From assembly GCA_028689775.1 (NCBI GenBank), contig JAQVCM010000012.1, positions 62,001 through 126,000 of the forward strand: 64,000 nt of DNA, read 5' to 3'. The DNA comes from Crocinitomicaceae bacterium (lineage in GTDB: Bacteria; Bacteroidota; Bacteroidia; Flavobacteriales_D; Crocinitomicaceae). Positions 55,911 through 64,000 of the stretch are shown here, one piece after another. The stretch's first letter is position 1, and the number at the start of each line of letters is the position of its first letter. Both the position numbers and the translations under genes were made by a program. The notes beneath the pieces were generated by a model that searched no databases, was not told where the DNA came from, and saw nothing but the letters and a program-made list of their open reading frames with translations.

Positions 55911-57866
55911 ATGATTAAAACTGAATCCATAAAAAAACTGATTTATCAAAAAGTAGCCAACATGCTTAACGAAGTATTAGAAAAGCAAGGATACAAGTAT
56001 TCTAAATCAAAAGGTCTATTTATAAAGAAAGATGGAATATTTCATCAAATTATTCATTTATATCCGTCAAATTTTCCAATTCAATACATAGACGAAACCG
56101 AAGATCTTTTTTTATATTTTAAAGTTAGTGGAAAGATTGAGGTTCCAGACTATGAAAAATGGTATCATGAAAATGTAGAGAAACAATTGCAAAGTCTATA
56201 CAACACTTCATCCATTCAAGCACGAATACAACTTACGTTTGACGACTTCAAAGACGAAGATTTTTATGAACCATCAAAATCCAGAGTCTTTAAAAATGCC
56301 ATAACCGTTGCATTAGTTGATGAGAAAAATCACGAAAATGTTTTTGAAATTGAACAGTTTATTTCTAATAAACTTCCTGAAATCACCAAAAATTTAGAAG
56401 ATAAATCGAATATCACAAATTTGTTTGAATCCAAGGAACATCCCAATTCTTTAAGGCATTATTTACTTTTAGTGTATGGAGATGTTTCTGTTGAGTTGGT
56501 AAAAGAGTATTTTAAAAAAAATTATGCAGAGGAAGTATTAGAAATCGAAGAGAAACTTAAAGTCTCTGAAGCAGAAGCAAGTAATCACATAAAAGCTCTT
56601 CAGTTTTTAATTAACCTAGCAAAAAGATTGCTTGATATGGAATTTTTAAATCCGTTTTCAAGGAGTATTAAAATAGTATCAAGCTGTAATGAAAAATTTG
56701 ATTTTACAGAAAAATCAAAATACACAGAATCTTTAAGAATAGACGTTTCACAATTTGATATTCCTTCGCATCACGTTGATAAATTTGGAAATATTTTAAT
56801 CCTTACCGATAACTTATTAGAAACAAAAACAATAATTGTTTTGAACGAAAAAGGAGATATTCTTTTTGAAAAAGAAATACAGCCCCGAAAAGGATTTGAA
56901 CGATATGGATTTTTTAAAACTGGATTGATTGAATATACCAATGAATTTTTTGTTAATAATTTTATCATTAGAAACAATTCAGAACTAATTGAATTAGAGT
57001 TTCCTAAGGAAAAAAAGAAAAAACTTCAAAAATCAAACATCTACGATTTGGCTTATGATATCGAAAAAGAAAAGTACTTGATTCTCATAGAAAATCGTTT
57101 ATTAACTTATGACAAAAACGGTATTTTAGAAAATGAATTAATCCTTGAGGATAAAGAGTATAGAAGCCATTATGGTAGAATTATTCCTGAAAAACAATGG
57201 ATTATTACTCAGAAAAAAGACAAGGAATTATTTATTTTAAACTTCAACGGACAAGTTATCAATTCATTTGAATATTCAAAAGGAAATTTTTACCATGAAT
57301 TTTCAACTGAATTCAACTATTTGGTTTGCTTCTTCTATACTGTTAAATCTCAGTTGTTTAATTTAGAAAACAGAAAGAAGGAAACACTTTGGGCGCATCC
57401 TACTTACATAAAAGACTATAAGGAAATAATGTACAATGATACACATCACAATTTTGGAATGACAAAAGCAAAATTTTCGCCTGATAGTCAATATTTAGTG
57501 GGAGGAGCAGGTCACGGTAAATATGTAGCTTGGACTTTGCCAAAACTTGAAAGAAATGAACTGATTCCACCGATAGAATCTATTCTTTTTGAAAACTATC
57601 GAAGTGATGCTGAAATAGAAATAGTTCAGTTAGGAAAAGAAACATTTTTAAAAAATAGAAGAAATGGTATCACGGATATTTTCTTTTTAGAAAATGGAGA
57701 TTACTTTCTTACAGAGCACGACAGAGGGAAACATCTGCTATTGTGGAACAGAAATTTTGAGTTTGTCAAAAATTACAGTTGCAATGCAAAAACAGACCAA
57801 CATTCTACGACTTATTTTACAAAGAAGACCAAAGATGAAATTGTAGTTTACAAACTCGAAAATTAA
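55911..57866 (+). CDS. Unknown cytosolic protein, DUF4304-like N-terminus and propeller-like C-terminus
   Basis: 651 residues from ATG 55911 (an upstream TTG at 55875 is unlikely). No signal peptide. The N-terminal ~140 residues (MLNEVLEKQGYKYSKSKGLF, IKKDGIFHQIIHLYPSNF) recall DUF4304-type domains. A helical stretch (~145-260) follows, then four or more strand-rich units to the end (VDKFGNILILTDNLLETKTI, LTYDKNGILENELILEDKEY, AKFSPDSQYLVGGAGHGKYV, LENGDYFLTEHDRGKHLLLW), consistent with a WD-like beta-propeller. Very AT-rich compared with dnaE and secA, which may mark horizontal acquisition. Isolated gene; function unknown. Confidence 0.65.
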   Translation: MIKTESIKKLIYQKVANMLNEVLEKQGYKYSKSKGLFIKKDGIFHQIIHLYPSNFPIQYIDETEDLFLYFKVSGKIEVPDYEKWYHENVEKQLQSLYNTSSIQARIQLTFDDFKDEDFYEPSKSRVFKNAITVALVDEKNHENVFEIEQFISNKLPEITKNLEDKSNITNLFESKEHPNSLRHYLLLVYGDVSVELVKEYFKKNYAEEVLEIEEKLKVSEAEASNHIKALQFLINLAKRLLDMEFLNPFSRSIKIVSSCNEKFDFTEKSKYTESLRIDVSQFDIPSHHVDKFGNILILTDNLLETKTIIVLNEKGDILFEKEIQPRKGFERYGFFKTGLIEYTNEFFVNNFIIRNNSELIELEFPKEKKKKLQKSNIYDLAYDIEKEKYLILIENRLLTYDKNGILENELILEDKEYRSHYGRIIPEKQWIITQKKDKELFILNFNGQVINSFEYSKGNFYHEFSTEFNYLVCFFYTVKSQLFNLENRKKETLWAHPTYIKDYKEIMYNDTHHNFGMTKAKFSPDSQYLVGGAGHGKYVAWTLPKLERNELIPPIESILFENYRSDAEIEIVQLGKETFLKNRRNGITDIFFLENGDYFLTEHDRGKHLLLWNRNFEFVKNYSCNAKTDQHSTTYFTKKTKDEIVVYKLEN

Positions 57867-58105
57867 AAAATGAACCACTAATAACAGTCAGTTTTCAATC
57901 AGACAGGAAAAAATACCCACAATTCCAAGGATATAAGTTTAATGATCGGCAAGTATTGTAATTTTAAAATTTAGATAGAACTAACACCAGATAAAAACGA
58001 TAGGCAACAGACAAATTAGTTTGACACCCTTTCTAAATCCTTAATTGTATGTTGATACGATCAAATCTACTTGATTTTCAAGGTTCTGAAGCAGATGTAC
58101 ACATT

Positions 58106-58846
58106 TTATTCATGCACCAATTTCCCAGTCCCAGTAATTTTAACATCAATTAAACTCGGAGTTCCGCGGTACATCGTTTTTCCATTGGTCAAGATTTCTC
58201 CTCGCAAGGGAATGCCGTCCGCATTGACTTTAATGGTTCCTGCTGTTGAGTTGGAGGTATAGATTGAGTCTCGAACTACCAGACCTAATACATCGCAGTA
58301 GCCATTGCTTCGAGCGCGAATTTCGGCATATTCTGTTTTTCCAGTAAAGGTATAATCTCCCCAACCGTGAGAGATGTCTGCAAAAGTAAGCGGAGTATCT
58401 ATGTTTAATTTGACAGATCCTGCTCCATCTCTTATTAATAGAGAAAGATATCGAATTTCCATGGTTCCAATATTGGTCAAACTTTCGGTTCCTTCAAAGT
58501 GAATGTCATTGATTTCTGTGTAATGAATTTCAACAATAATCTTGGTGTTTAATTTTCGTAAAAAGTTGCATTTATTCTTGTTTTCTATCTTGATTCGATT
58601 TTCTTCAACGATTTCAAAATGAATAAAGTTCACCAGGTTTTCTCCTCCACGAATCACCAATTGATCGGTAGAATCTTGGATGAGCACATATTCAATGTGT
58701 TCCTTCAAAAGTAGTTTGTCGAAAGCAGGAAGTGCGATCGTTTTTGTTGTTTCTGAACCGATGCTTTTGAAGCAATTTCTTTGATCTGCCTTCTTGCAAG
58801 CAGAAATAGCAAAAACCAGGAAGATGACGAGCGAAACTCTCAGCAT
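58106..58846 (-). CDS. GIN-domain (DUF2807) lipoprotein
   Basis: About 246 residues. From the ATG at 58846 it begins LRVSLVIFLVFAISACKK, a lipoprotein signal with Cys in ISAC. The mature part matches the 'head GIN' fold (DUF2807): FDKLLLKEHIEYVLIQDSTD, IRGGENLVNFIHFEI, then repeated short beta-helix turns (IHFEGTESLTNIGTM; VKLNIDTPLTFADISHGWGD; YAEIRARSNGYCDVLGL). Function of the family is unknown; it is abundant in Bacteroidota envelopes. Starts 4 bp after the stop of the PagL-like gene, so one operon. A start at 58873 would overlap that gene and bury the signal. Confidence 0.85.
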   Translation of the reverse strand: MLRVSLVIFLVFAISACKKADQRNCFKSIGSETTKTIALPAFDKLLLKEHIEYVLIQDSTDQLVIRGGENLVNFIHFEIVEENRIKIENKNKCNFLRKLNTKIIVEIHYTEINDIHFEGTESLTNIGTMEIRYLSLLIRDGAGSVKLNIDTPLTFADISHGWGDYTFTGKTEYAEIRARSNGYCDVLGLVVRDSIYTSNSTAGTIKVNADGIPLRGEILTNGKTMYRGTPSLIDVKITGTGKLVHE

Positions 58847-58850
58847 GTTG

Positions 58851-59915
58851 TTAAAACGTATATCCAATTCCATATTCTGTATAATCTGCTTTTGCCCAAT
58901 GTGTTTTGAGACTCAAGTTAATTAATAAATGATCATTTACATGATAGCGCATTCCAACTCGGTGATACAGTTTGTCATCCGGATTGTATTTATCCAAGTA
59001 GTAAAAACCCATACCCGCAATGAACTCTAATTTATTGAGCGGCAACACATAGCCGGCATAAACTCCTGCTTGAAGAATGCTAAGTGGCGTTTTTGGAATA
59101 TGAGGTTTATAACCGTTGATACTGGTTTTGTAAAATACATCTAAAGCCAATTCTAATCCTGCTTTTTGAGTGAATTTTTTATTTCCAATGATAGAAAGCG
59201 CATATATAGGATAGTTTTTTCCTCCTGTTGGAAATATTTGTTTCACAGATAAGATTCCCAATGCTGAAAATTTCCATTTTCGCGCTTCAAATGTTTCTAA
59301 ATTCTCAATCTTTTCTTGTCGCTTAAAAGTGTAACCATACCCCAAACTGATGAAGGGTAAATTGAGACCCAGATTTGGAACGCGGGTGGAGGCGTTACTT
59401 GCATGCGAAATATCCAATCCGAGCAGGATGTGAGAACTTCCAATGTAATATCTATAACGGAGTCCGAGACAAATCAACGCATTAAGATGTGTGCTGATGG
59501 CAACATTTTTAGGATTTAATTCTTGATCAAAAACTTTGGTTAAATACGAAAGTCCAGCGCCCAGTCTACCCACCAATTCTTGTTTTTTTCCTTTCGCGAG
59601 CGGAAAATCAACAAAAGAATACAGTCCATACAAATTTCCTAATATTTCTTTGTTTCCAGTTGTGGATCCAAACAACGTAACTCCAAATTTGGGATAATTA
59701 TATGCTTTGTGATAGCTCCTTGTTCCGTTCGTTTGAACGAAATAAGTTATTTCTCCGCTAATTGCATGTTCTTTGGATAAATGTCCCATGATGCCGCGGT
59801 GTGCCATCAGGTAACCCAATTTTGGACTGGCCTCAATTCCCCATTCTCGCGTTTGCGAAAACGTGTTTTTACCTATTAATAAGAACGGTACCAGCAGGAC
59901 AATAACCAATTTCAT
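58851..59915 (-). CDS. Lipid A 3-O-deacylase (PagL-like) / acyloxyacyl hydrolase
   Basis: 354 residues; signal peptide VIVLLVPFLLIGKNTFSQ, then an eight-strand-type outer-membrane barrel. The PagL hallmark HxSN is present as LDISHASNASTRVPNLGLNL, with the catalytic His and Ser; LGYGYTF follows. PagL removes the 3-O acyl chain from lipid A in the outer membrane, altering immune detection and permeability. About 100 residues longer than Pseudomonas PagL, with the extension at the C-terminus (YHRVGMRYHVNDHLLINLSL) adding strands. Operon with the GIN lipoprotein. TATATTTG lies 4 bp upstream of ATG. Confidence 0.88.
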   Translation of the reverse strand: MKLVIVLLVPFLLIGKNTFSQTREWGIEASPKLGYLMAHRGIMGHLSKEHAISGEITYFVQTNGTRSYHKAYNYPKFGVTLFGSTTGNKEILGNLYGLYSFVDFPLAKGKKQELVGRLGAGLSYLTKVFDQELNPKNVAISTHLNALICLGLRYRYYIGSSHILLGLDISHASNASTRVPNLGLNLPFISLGYGYTFKRQEKIENLETFEARKWKFSALGILSVKQIFPTGGKNYPIYALSIIGNKKFTQKAGLELALDVFYKTSINGYKPHIPKTPLSILQAGVYAGYVLPLNKLEFIAGMGFYYLDKYNPDDKLYHRVGMRYHVNDHLLINLSLKTHWAKADYTEYGIGYTF

Positions 59916-59919
59916 GTTG

Positions 59920-59927
59920 CAAATATA
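59920..59927 (-). promoter_or_regulatory. -7 box TATATTTG 4 bp before the pagL-like start
   Basis: Exact TAnnTTTG match on the minus strand followed by CAAC-ATG. Predicts transcription start at or beside the start codon. Confidence 0.55.
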
Positions 59928-60149
59928 AATATATTCTCAAATTCGAATACAAGTCCTGATTTCTTTCATTTATTTAGATACCTAATTCTCCTTAAAAAGC
60001 ACAGAAAAAGTCATTCTGTCGTTTGTAATACTGTCAAAATGAACTCGTTTTTGAGTTCTGAAAAGACTTTTTGTCAGGATATGAAAAATGGAATAATTTC
60101 TGACAAGCAATAAAATGTAATTTTTATCCATATAGCTTCAAATTTTGAC

Positions 60150-60157
60150 TATTTTTG
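60150..60157 (+). promoter_or_regulatory. -7 box TATTTTTG of secA
   Basis: Exact TAnnTTTG match 24 bp before the secA ATG. No clear -33 TTG at the usual distance. Confidence 0.45.
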
Positions 60158-60181
60158 AGCTAATAATTTTAGACAAGCAAA

Positions 60182-63100
60182 ATGATTAATCAACTTTTAA
60201 AAAAGATTTTTGGGGATAAATCCTCACAAGATAGAAAAGAATACCAGCCGATTATCGATCAAACGAACCAGTTTTCAGAGAAATTGCGAAACATTTCTGA
60301 CAATGAGTTAAGATCTAAGACAACTGAATTTAAGTCTAAAATTAAAGCAGCTACAAAATCATTAGATGATCGTATTCTTGAATTAAGAGAAAAAGCAGAT
60401 GGAAATGAAATTTCTGTTTTGGATAAAGAAGATCTTTTTGATGAAATTGATAAATTGACCAAAGAAATTGATTCCGTTATTGAAGAGGTTTTGAAAGAAA
60501 TCTTACCAGAAGCATTCGCAGTTGTTAAAGAAACTTCTCGTCGCTGGGCTGAAAATGGAAAATTGGAAGTTACAGCACAAGATTTTGACCGTGTTTTAGC
60601 AACTAAAAAAGATGGAATTACCATCGATGGCGATACCGCAATTTGGCACAACGAATGGACAGCAGCCGGAACGCCAATCAAATGGAGCATGGTTCACTAC
60701 GATGTTCAGCTGATGGGTGGAGCGGTTTTGCACAGAGGAAATATTGCAGAGATGCAAACGGGTGAAGGTAAAACCTTGGTAGCAACGCTTCCAGTATACT
60801 TAAACGCACTTTCAGGAAAAGGAGTTCACTTGGTAACGGTGAATGATTACTTGGCAAAACGTGACTCCGAATGGATGGGTCCTTTGTACCAATTTCACGG
60901 ACTTACGGTAGAATGTTTGGACAATACAAGACCAAATTCACCAGAACGTAAACAAGCTTATTTAGCAGACATCACATTCGGAACCAACAACGAATTCGGT
61001 TTTGATTACTTGCGTGATAACATGGCAAGTAACATCGAAGATTTGGTTCAACAAAAACACCACTTCGCCATTGTCGATGAGGTCGATTCCGTTTTAATTG
61101 ATGATGCGAGAACGCCATTGATTATTTCTGGTCCAACTCCAAAAGGAGATGAACACGAATTTTACGAGTTGAAACCACGTATTGAGCGATTGGTAGCAGC
61201 ACAAAGAGCGTACATCAATCAAGCATTGGTTGACGCTAAAAAATTGTTGGGAAGCAACGCAGAAGTAATTGAAGTTAAAAAAGATGCAAAACACGCGATG
61301 GACGAAGGTTCAATCGCCCTGTTGAGAGCACACAGAGGTTTGCCAAAACACAAACCCTTGATTAAATTCCTTTCTGAACCAGGTATCAAAGCCTTGCTTC
61401 AGAAAACGGAAAATCACTACATGGCTGAACAAGGAAAGCACATGAAAGTGATTGATAAAGAACTTTTCTTTGTCATCGACGAAAAAAATAATACGATTGA
61501 ATTAACTGAAAAAGGAATTGACTTGGTTTCAGGAACTGAAGATCGTGATTTTTATATCATTCCAGATATCGGAACAGAAATCGCTACGCTTTCTAAACAA
61601 AATTTATCAGCTGATGAATTGTTAGAGAGAAAAGACGTGATTATCCGTGATTTCAGCGTTAAATCTGAACGAATTCACTCCATCAACCAATTGTTGAAAG
61701 CATACACACTTTTTGAAAAAGAAGTAGAATATGTAATTATGGACGGAAAAGTGAAAATCGTAGATGAGCAAACGGGTCGTATCATGGAAGGAAGAAGATA
61801 TTCTGACGGATTACACCAAGCGATTGAAGCAAAAGAAAATGTAGAAGTAGAAGCTGCAACACAAACGTATGCAACCATTACACTTCAAAACTACTTTAGA
61901 ATGTACCACAAATTATGTGGTATGACCGGAACAGCCGAAACGGAAGCAAAAGAATTCTGGGATATTTACAAATTGGATGTAGTTGTAATTCCAACCAACA
62001 GACCAATTTCTAGAAATGATGATAACGACATGGTTTTCCGTTCTGCAAGAGAGAAATTCTCAGCAGTAATCGACGAAATTCAAAAATTAGTGGAAGCTGG
62101 AAGACCAGTTTTAGTTGGTACAACAACCGTTGAGATTTCGGAATTTTTAAGTAGAATGCTTAAAATGAGAGGAATTACACACGAGGTATTGAATGCAAAA
62201 TACCACCAAAAAGAAGCTGAAATTGTTGCTGGTGCTGGTAAAGCTGGAGCAGTAACGATTGCAACCAACATGGCTGGTCGTGGAACGGATATCAAGTTAG
62301 GCGAAGGCGTGAAAGAAGCGGGTGGTTTGGCAATTTTAGGAACGGAAAGACATGATTCTAGACGTGTCGACAGACAGTTAAGAGGTCGTGCTGGTCGTCA
62401 AGGAGATCCAGGTTCATCTCAATTCTTCGTTTCTTTGGAAGATGATTTGATGCGTAAATTTGGTTCTGAAAGAATCGCTAAAATTATGGACCGTCTTGGA
62501 TTGAAAGAAGGAGAAGTGATTACACACTCCATGGTTTCTAAATCCATCGAAAGAGCACAACGCAAAGTAGAGGAGAACAACTTCGGAATGCGTAAGCGTT
62601 TGTTGGAATACGATGATGTGATGAACTTACAACGTAAAGCGATTTACAAAAAACGTAAGAACGCATTATTCGGAGACCGTTTGGGATTAGACATTGCAAA
62701 CATGTTCTACGATGTTGCAGATTCAATCGTATTCAACTTCCCAAATGCAAGCGATTACGAAACGTTTACCTTGGAAATGTACCGCGTATTGGGAATCGAA
62801 TCTCCGGTTACACAACCAGAATTTGCAACCTTGGACAAAGCTGAAATTTCATCTCGCGTTTACGATGCAGTGCAAGAACACTACAACCGTAAAAACGTGA
62901 AAATTTCTGAAAGAGCGTTCCCACAAGTGAAATTTGTAATGGAAACTCCTGGAAATACGTTCAAAAATATCGTATTCCCACTTTCTGACGGAAGAAAAGA
63001 AATGGAAATGGTTGTGAGCTTGGAAGAAGCATACAAATCAGAAGGAAAAGCGTTGACGAAAGCGTATGAGCGTAACATTACCTTGGCATTGATCGACGAT

Positions 63101-63532
63101 GAGTGGAAAGAACATTTACGTGAAATGGATGACTTGAGAACTTCAGTTCAACAAGCGGTTTACGAACAAAAAGATCCATTGATTGTTTACAAATTAGAGT
63201 CTTTCGAATTGTTTAAATCGATGTTGGGAAGATTGAATTTGGAAACGGTTGAAACACTTGTCAAAATGAATATTCCTGCATTGGAGGAAGAAATCAAAAG
63301 TACAAACAAGGAAGTAACCAGCCAAAACAGTTACGATCAAGCGCAATTGGGAAGAAGTACAAGCACTTCAACGCAAAGCAATTCTGGAGCAGATGGATAT
63401 CAAGAAGCAATTCAAAATTCGATGCCAGAACAACCGAAGCAAAAACCGGTGATTGCAGATCCAAAAATCAACAGAAATGACGCTTGCCCTTGTGGTAGCG
63501 GTAAAAAATACAAACAATGTCACGGTAAATAA
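60182..63532 (+). CDS. secA: Preprotein translocase ATPase SecA
   Basis: 1116 residues, motor of the Sec pathway at the inner membrane. Walker A MQTGEGKTLVATLP (~197), Walker B VDEVDSVLIDDARTPLIISG, preprotein cross-linking domain after it, GTAETEAKEFWDIY, MAGRGTDIKLGEG, RQLRGRAGRQGDPGSSQFFV, and a C-terminal zinc-binding SEC-C motif ACPCGSGKKYKQCHGK preceded by a Ser/Gln-rich linker. Longer than E. coli SecA (901), with inserts after the N-terminal helices and near ~350-430, as usual for Bacteroidota. All signal-peptide-bearing proteins in this window, including T9SS cargo, depend on it. Confidence 0.98.
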   Translation: MINQLLKKIFGDKSSQDRKEYQPIIDQTNQFSEKLRNISDNELRSKTTEFKSKIKAATKSLDDRILELREKADGNEISVLDKEDLFDEIDKLTKEIDSVIEEVLKEILPEAFAVVKETSRRWAENGKLEVTAQDFDRVLATKKDGITIDGDTAIWHNEWTAAGTPIKWSMVHYDVQLMGGAVLHRGNIAEMQTGEGKTLVATLPVYLNALSGKGVHLVTVNDYLAKRDSEWMGPLYQFHGLTVECLDNTRPNSPERKQAYLADITFGTNNEFGFDYLRDNMASNIEDLVQQKHHFAIVDEVDSVLIDDARTPLIISGPTPKGDEHEFYELKPRIERLVAAQRAYINQALVDAKKLLGSNAEVIEVKKDAKHAMDEGSIALLRAHRGLPKHKPLIKFLSEPGIKALLQKTENHYMAEQGKHMKVIDKELFFVIDEKNNTIELTEKGIDLVSGTEDRDFYIIPDIGTEIATLSKQNLSADELLERKDVIIRDFSVKSERIHSINQLLKAYTLFEKEVEYVIMDGKVKIVDEQTGRIMEGRRYSDGLHQAIEAKENVEVEAATQTYATITLQNYFRMYHKLCGMTGTAETEAKEFWDIYKLDVVVIPTNRPISRNDDNDMVFRSAREKFSAVIDEIQKLVEAGRPVLVGTTTVEISEFLSRMLKMRGITHEVLNAKYHQKEAEIVAGAGKAGAVTIATNMAGRGTDIKLGEGVKEAGGLAILGTERHDSRRVDRQLRGRAGRQGDPGSSQFFVSLEDDLMRKFGSERIAKIMDRLGLKEGEVITHSMVSKSIERAQRKVEENNFGMRKRLLEYDDVMNLQRKAIYKKRKNALFGDRLGLDIANMFYDVADSIVFNFPNASDYETFTLEMYRVLGIESPVTQPEFATLDKAEISSRVYDAVQEHYNRKNVKISERAFPQVKFVMETPGNTFKNIVFPLSDGRKEMEMVVSLEEAYKSEGKALTKAYERNITLALIDDEWKEHLREMDDLRTSVQQAVYEQKDPLIVYKLESFELFKSMLGRLNLETVETLVKMNIPALEEEIKSTNKEVTSQNSYDQAQLGRSTSTSTQSNSGADGYQEAIQNSMPEQPKQKPVIADPKINRNDACPCGSGKKYKQCHGK

Positions 63533-64000
63533 GCCGGGCGTGATGAATTATGAACGAAAGAAGGAGGTGGAATATCGGTTCAAATTATTTTGCGGTGCTG
63601 AGATGAATATCACTGCACTTTAAAATAGGATTTATTATTTATTGAATTTCAATTTGGAAGCTGAAACCAAAAAATTGAGATTCTAGTAAATCTTAGTTGA
63701 AGAGATTTTCGTCCTAGTTAGTGGATGGTTTTTGAGACGCGCTAAAAAGTGTGAACGATTGAGATAGCGATAGCTCATCGATATGAGTCACTTTTTAGAA
63801 GAATCAAAAATTCTGGAGTTTACGGAAGAAAATTCAATAACGAAGACTTGATTTTTTTTTGTTTCTTCTTTTTGATCAAGCAAAAAAAAGAAAGTAGAAT
63901 AATCTATGTTTCTGGGAGGATAATTTTTCTCGAAGCTTATCGTCGCGGGATATAATAATCCATAGAATACTCCTTTTTTCGGTTTAAGGAATTAGAAATT
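63533..64000. other. Non-coding region after secA
   Basis: 468 bp with no credible gene. Contains the inverted repeat at 63742-63798, and a T-rich/A-rich pair around ATCAAG (63856-63893) that could fold as a hairpin. No tRNA or known ncRNA was recognised. The downstream gene lies outside the window. Confidence 0.5.
63742..63798. repeat. 10-bp inverted repeat CTAAAAAGTG / CACTTTTTAG
   Basis: Perfect arms at 63742-63751 and 63789-63798 around 37 bp that itself contains TGAG/CTCA. Could be a small structured RNA, terminator, or dispersed palindrome. Confidence 0.5.

Noticed and set aside
63533-64000. tRNA or signal recognition particle RNA after secA
   Set aside because: No cloverleaf with TTCGA arm and no SRP GNAR loop motifs found on either strand by eye.

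Overview
The window looks like a chromosomal segment of a low-GC member of the Bacteroidota, most likely Flavobacteriales close to Fluviicola/Crocinitomicaceae. The evidence is type IX secretion (T9SS) sorting domains (YPNP-type and gliding-motility C-terminal types), BshC for bacillithiol, a DnaE polymerase fused to a DnaQ-like exonuclease, a roughly 1100-residue SecA, many uncharacterised outer-membrane barrels, and TAnnTTTG -7 promoter boxes without clear Shine-Dalgarno sites. The genus is an inference.

Layout. 1-4 kb: DbpA-type DEAD-box helicase divergent from rmuC, then a PIN toxin/HTH antitoxin pair whose toxin is frameshifted. 4-11.3 kb: M1 peptidase with a DUF6702 partner, a GH3 lipoprotein, and a barrel plus helix-hairpin-helix pair. 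11.3-17.5 kb: a 530-bp non-coding stretch between convergent genes, two large secreted repeat proteins (YD-like and MORN_2/YwqK-like) and a MerR regulator. 17.6-24.6 kb: a T9SS surface protein with DUF5060 and a GH-like barrel, followed by five tandem paralogous outer-membrane protein genes. 24.6-31 kb: thioredoxin, NlpC/P60 peptidase, FMN reductase, copper P-type ATPase, cardiolipin synthase, PnuC. 31-40 kb: unknown secreted protein, NatAB-like ABC exporter, Ppx/GppA, BshC, TonB-dependent receptor. 40-45 kb: OsmC, HigBA, a DUF4197 remnant, RecQ, branched-chain aminotransferase. 45-51 kb: two divergent T9SS cargo proteins. 51-64 kb: DnaE, an unknown propeller-like protein, a PagL-like lipid A deacylase with a GIN-domain lipoprotein, and SecA, followed by about 470 bp of non-coding DNA.

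The most distinctive region is 17.6-24.6 kb. Each of the five barrel genes is followed by a segment of exactly 102 bp that is homologous in frame to the last ~30 codons of the T9SS sorting domain of the upstream glycosidase-like gene, and each segment ends with the same overlapping stop/start (ATGA) into the next barrel or its remnant. The array therefore seems to have grown by tandem duplication of a unit made of 'sorting-domain tail + barrel'. Two tails are still largely open and three carry in-frame stops; the fourth barrel has a one-base T-run insertion that fuses it to its tail.

Other unexplained structure: a dispersed family of roughly 50-bp palindromes (four copies, one a perfect 52-bp palindrome), a three-half-site operator at the toxin-antitoxin promoter, and several genes whose -7 box lies only 3-4 bp from the start codon, which predicts leaderless mRNAs.
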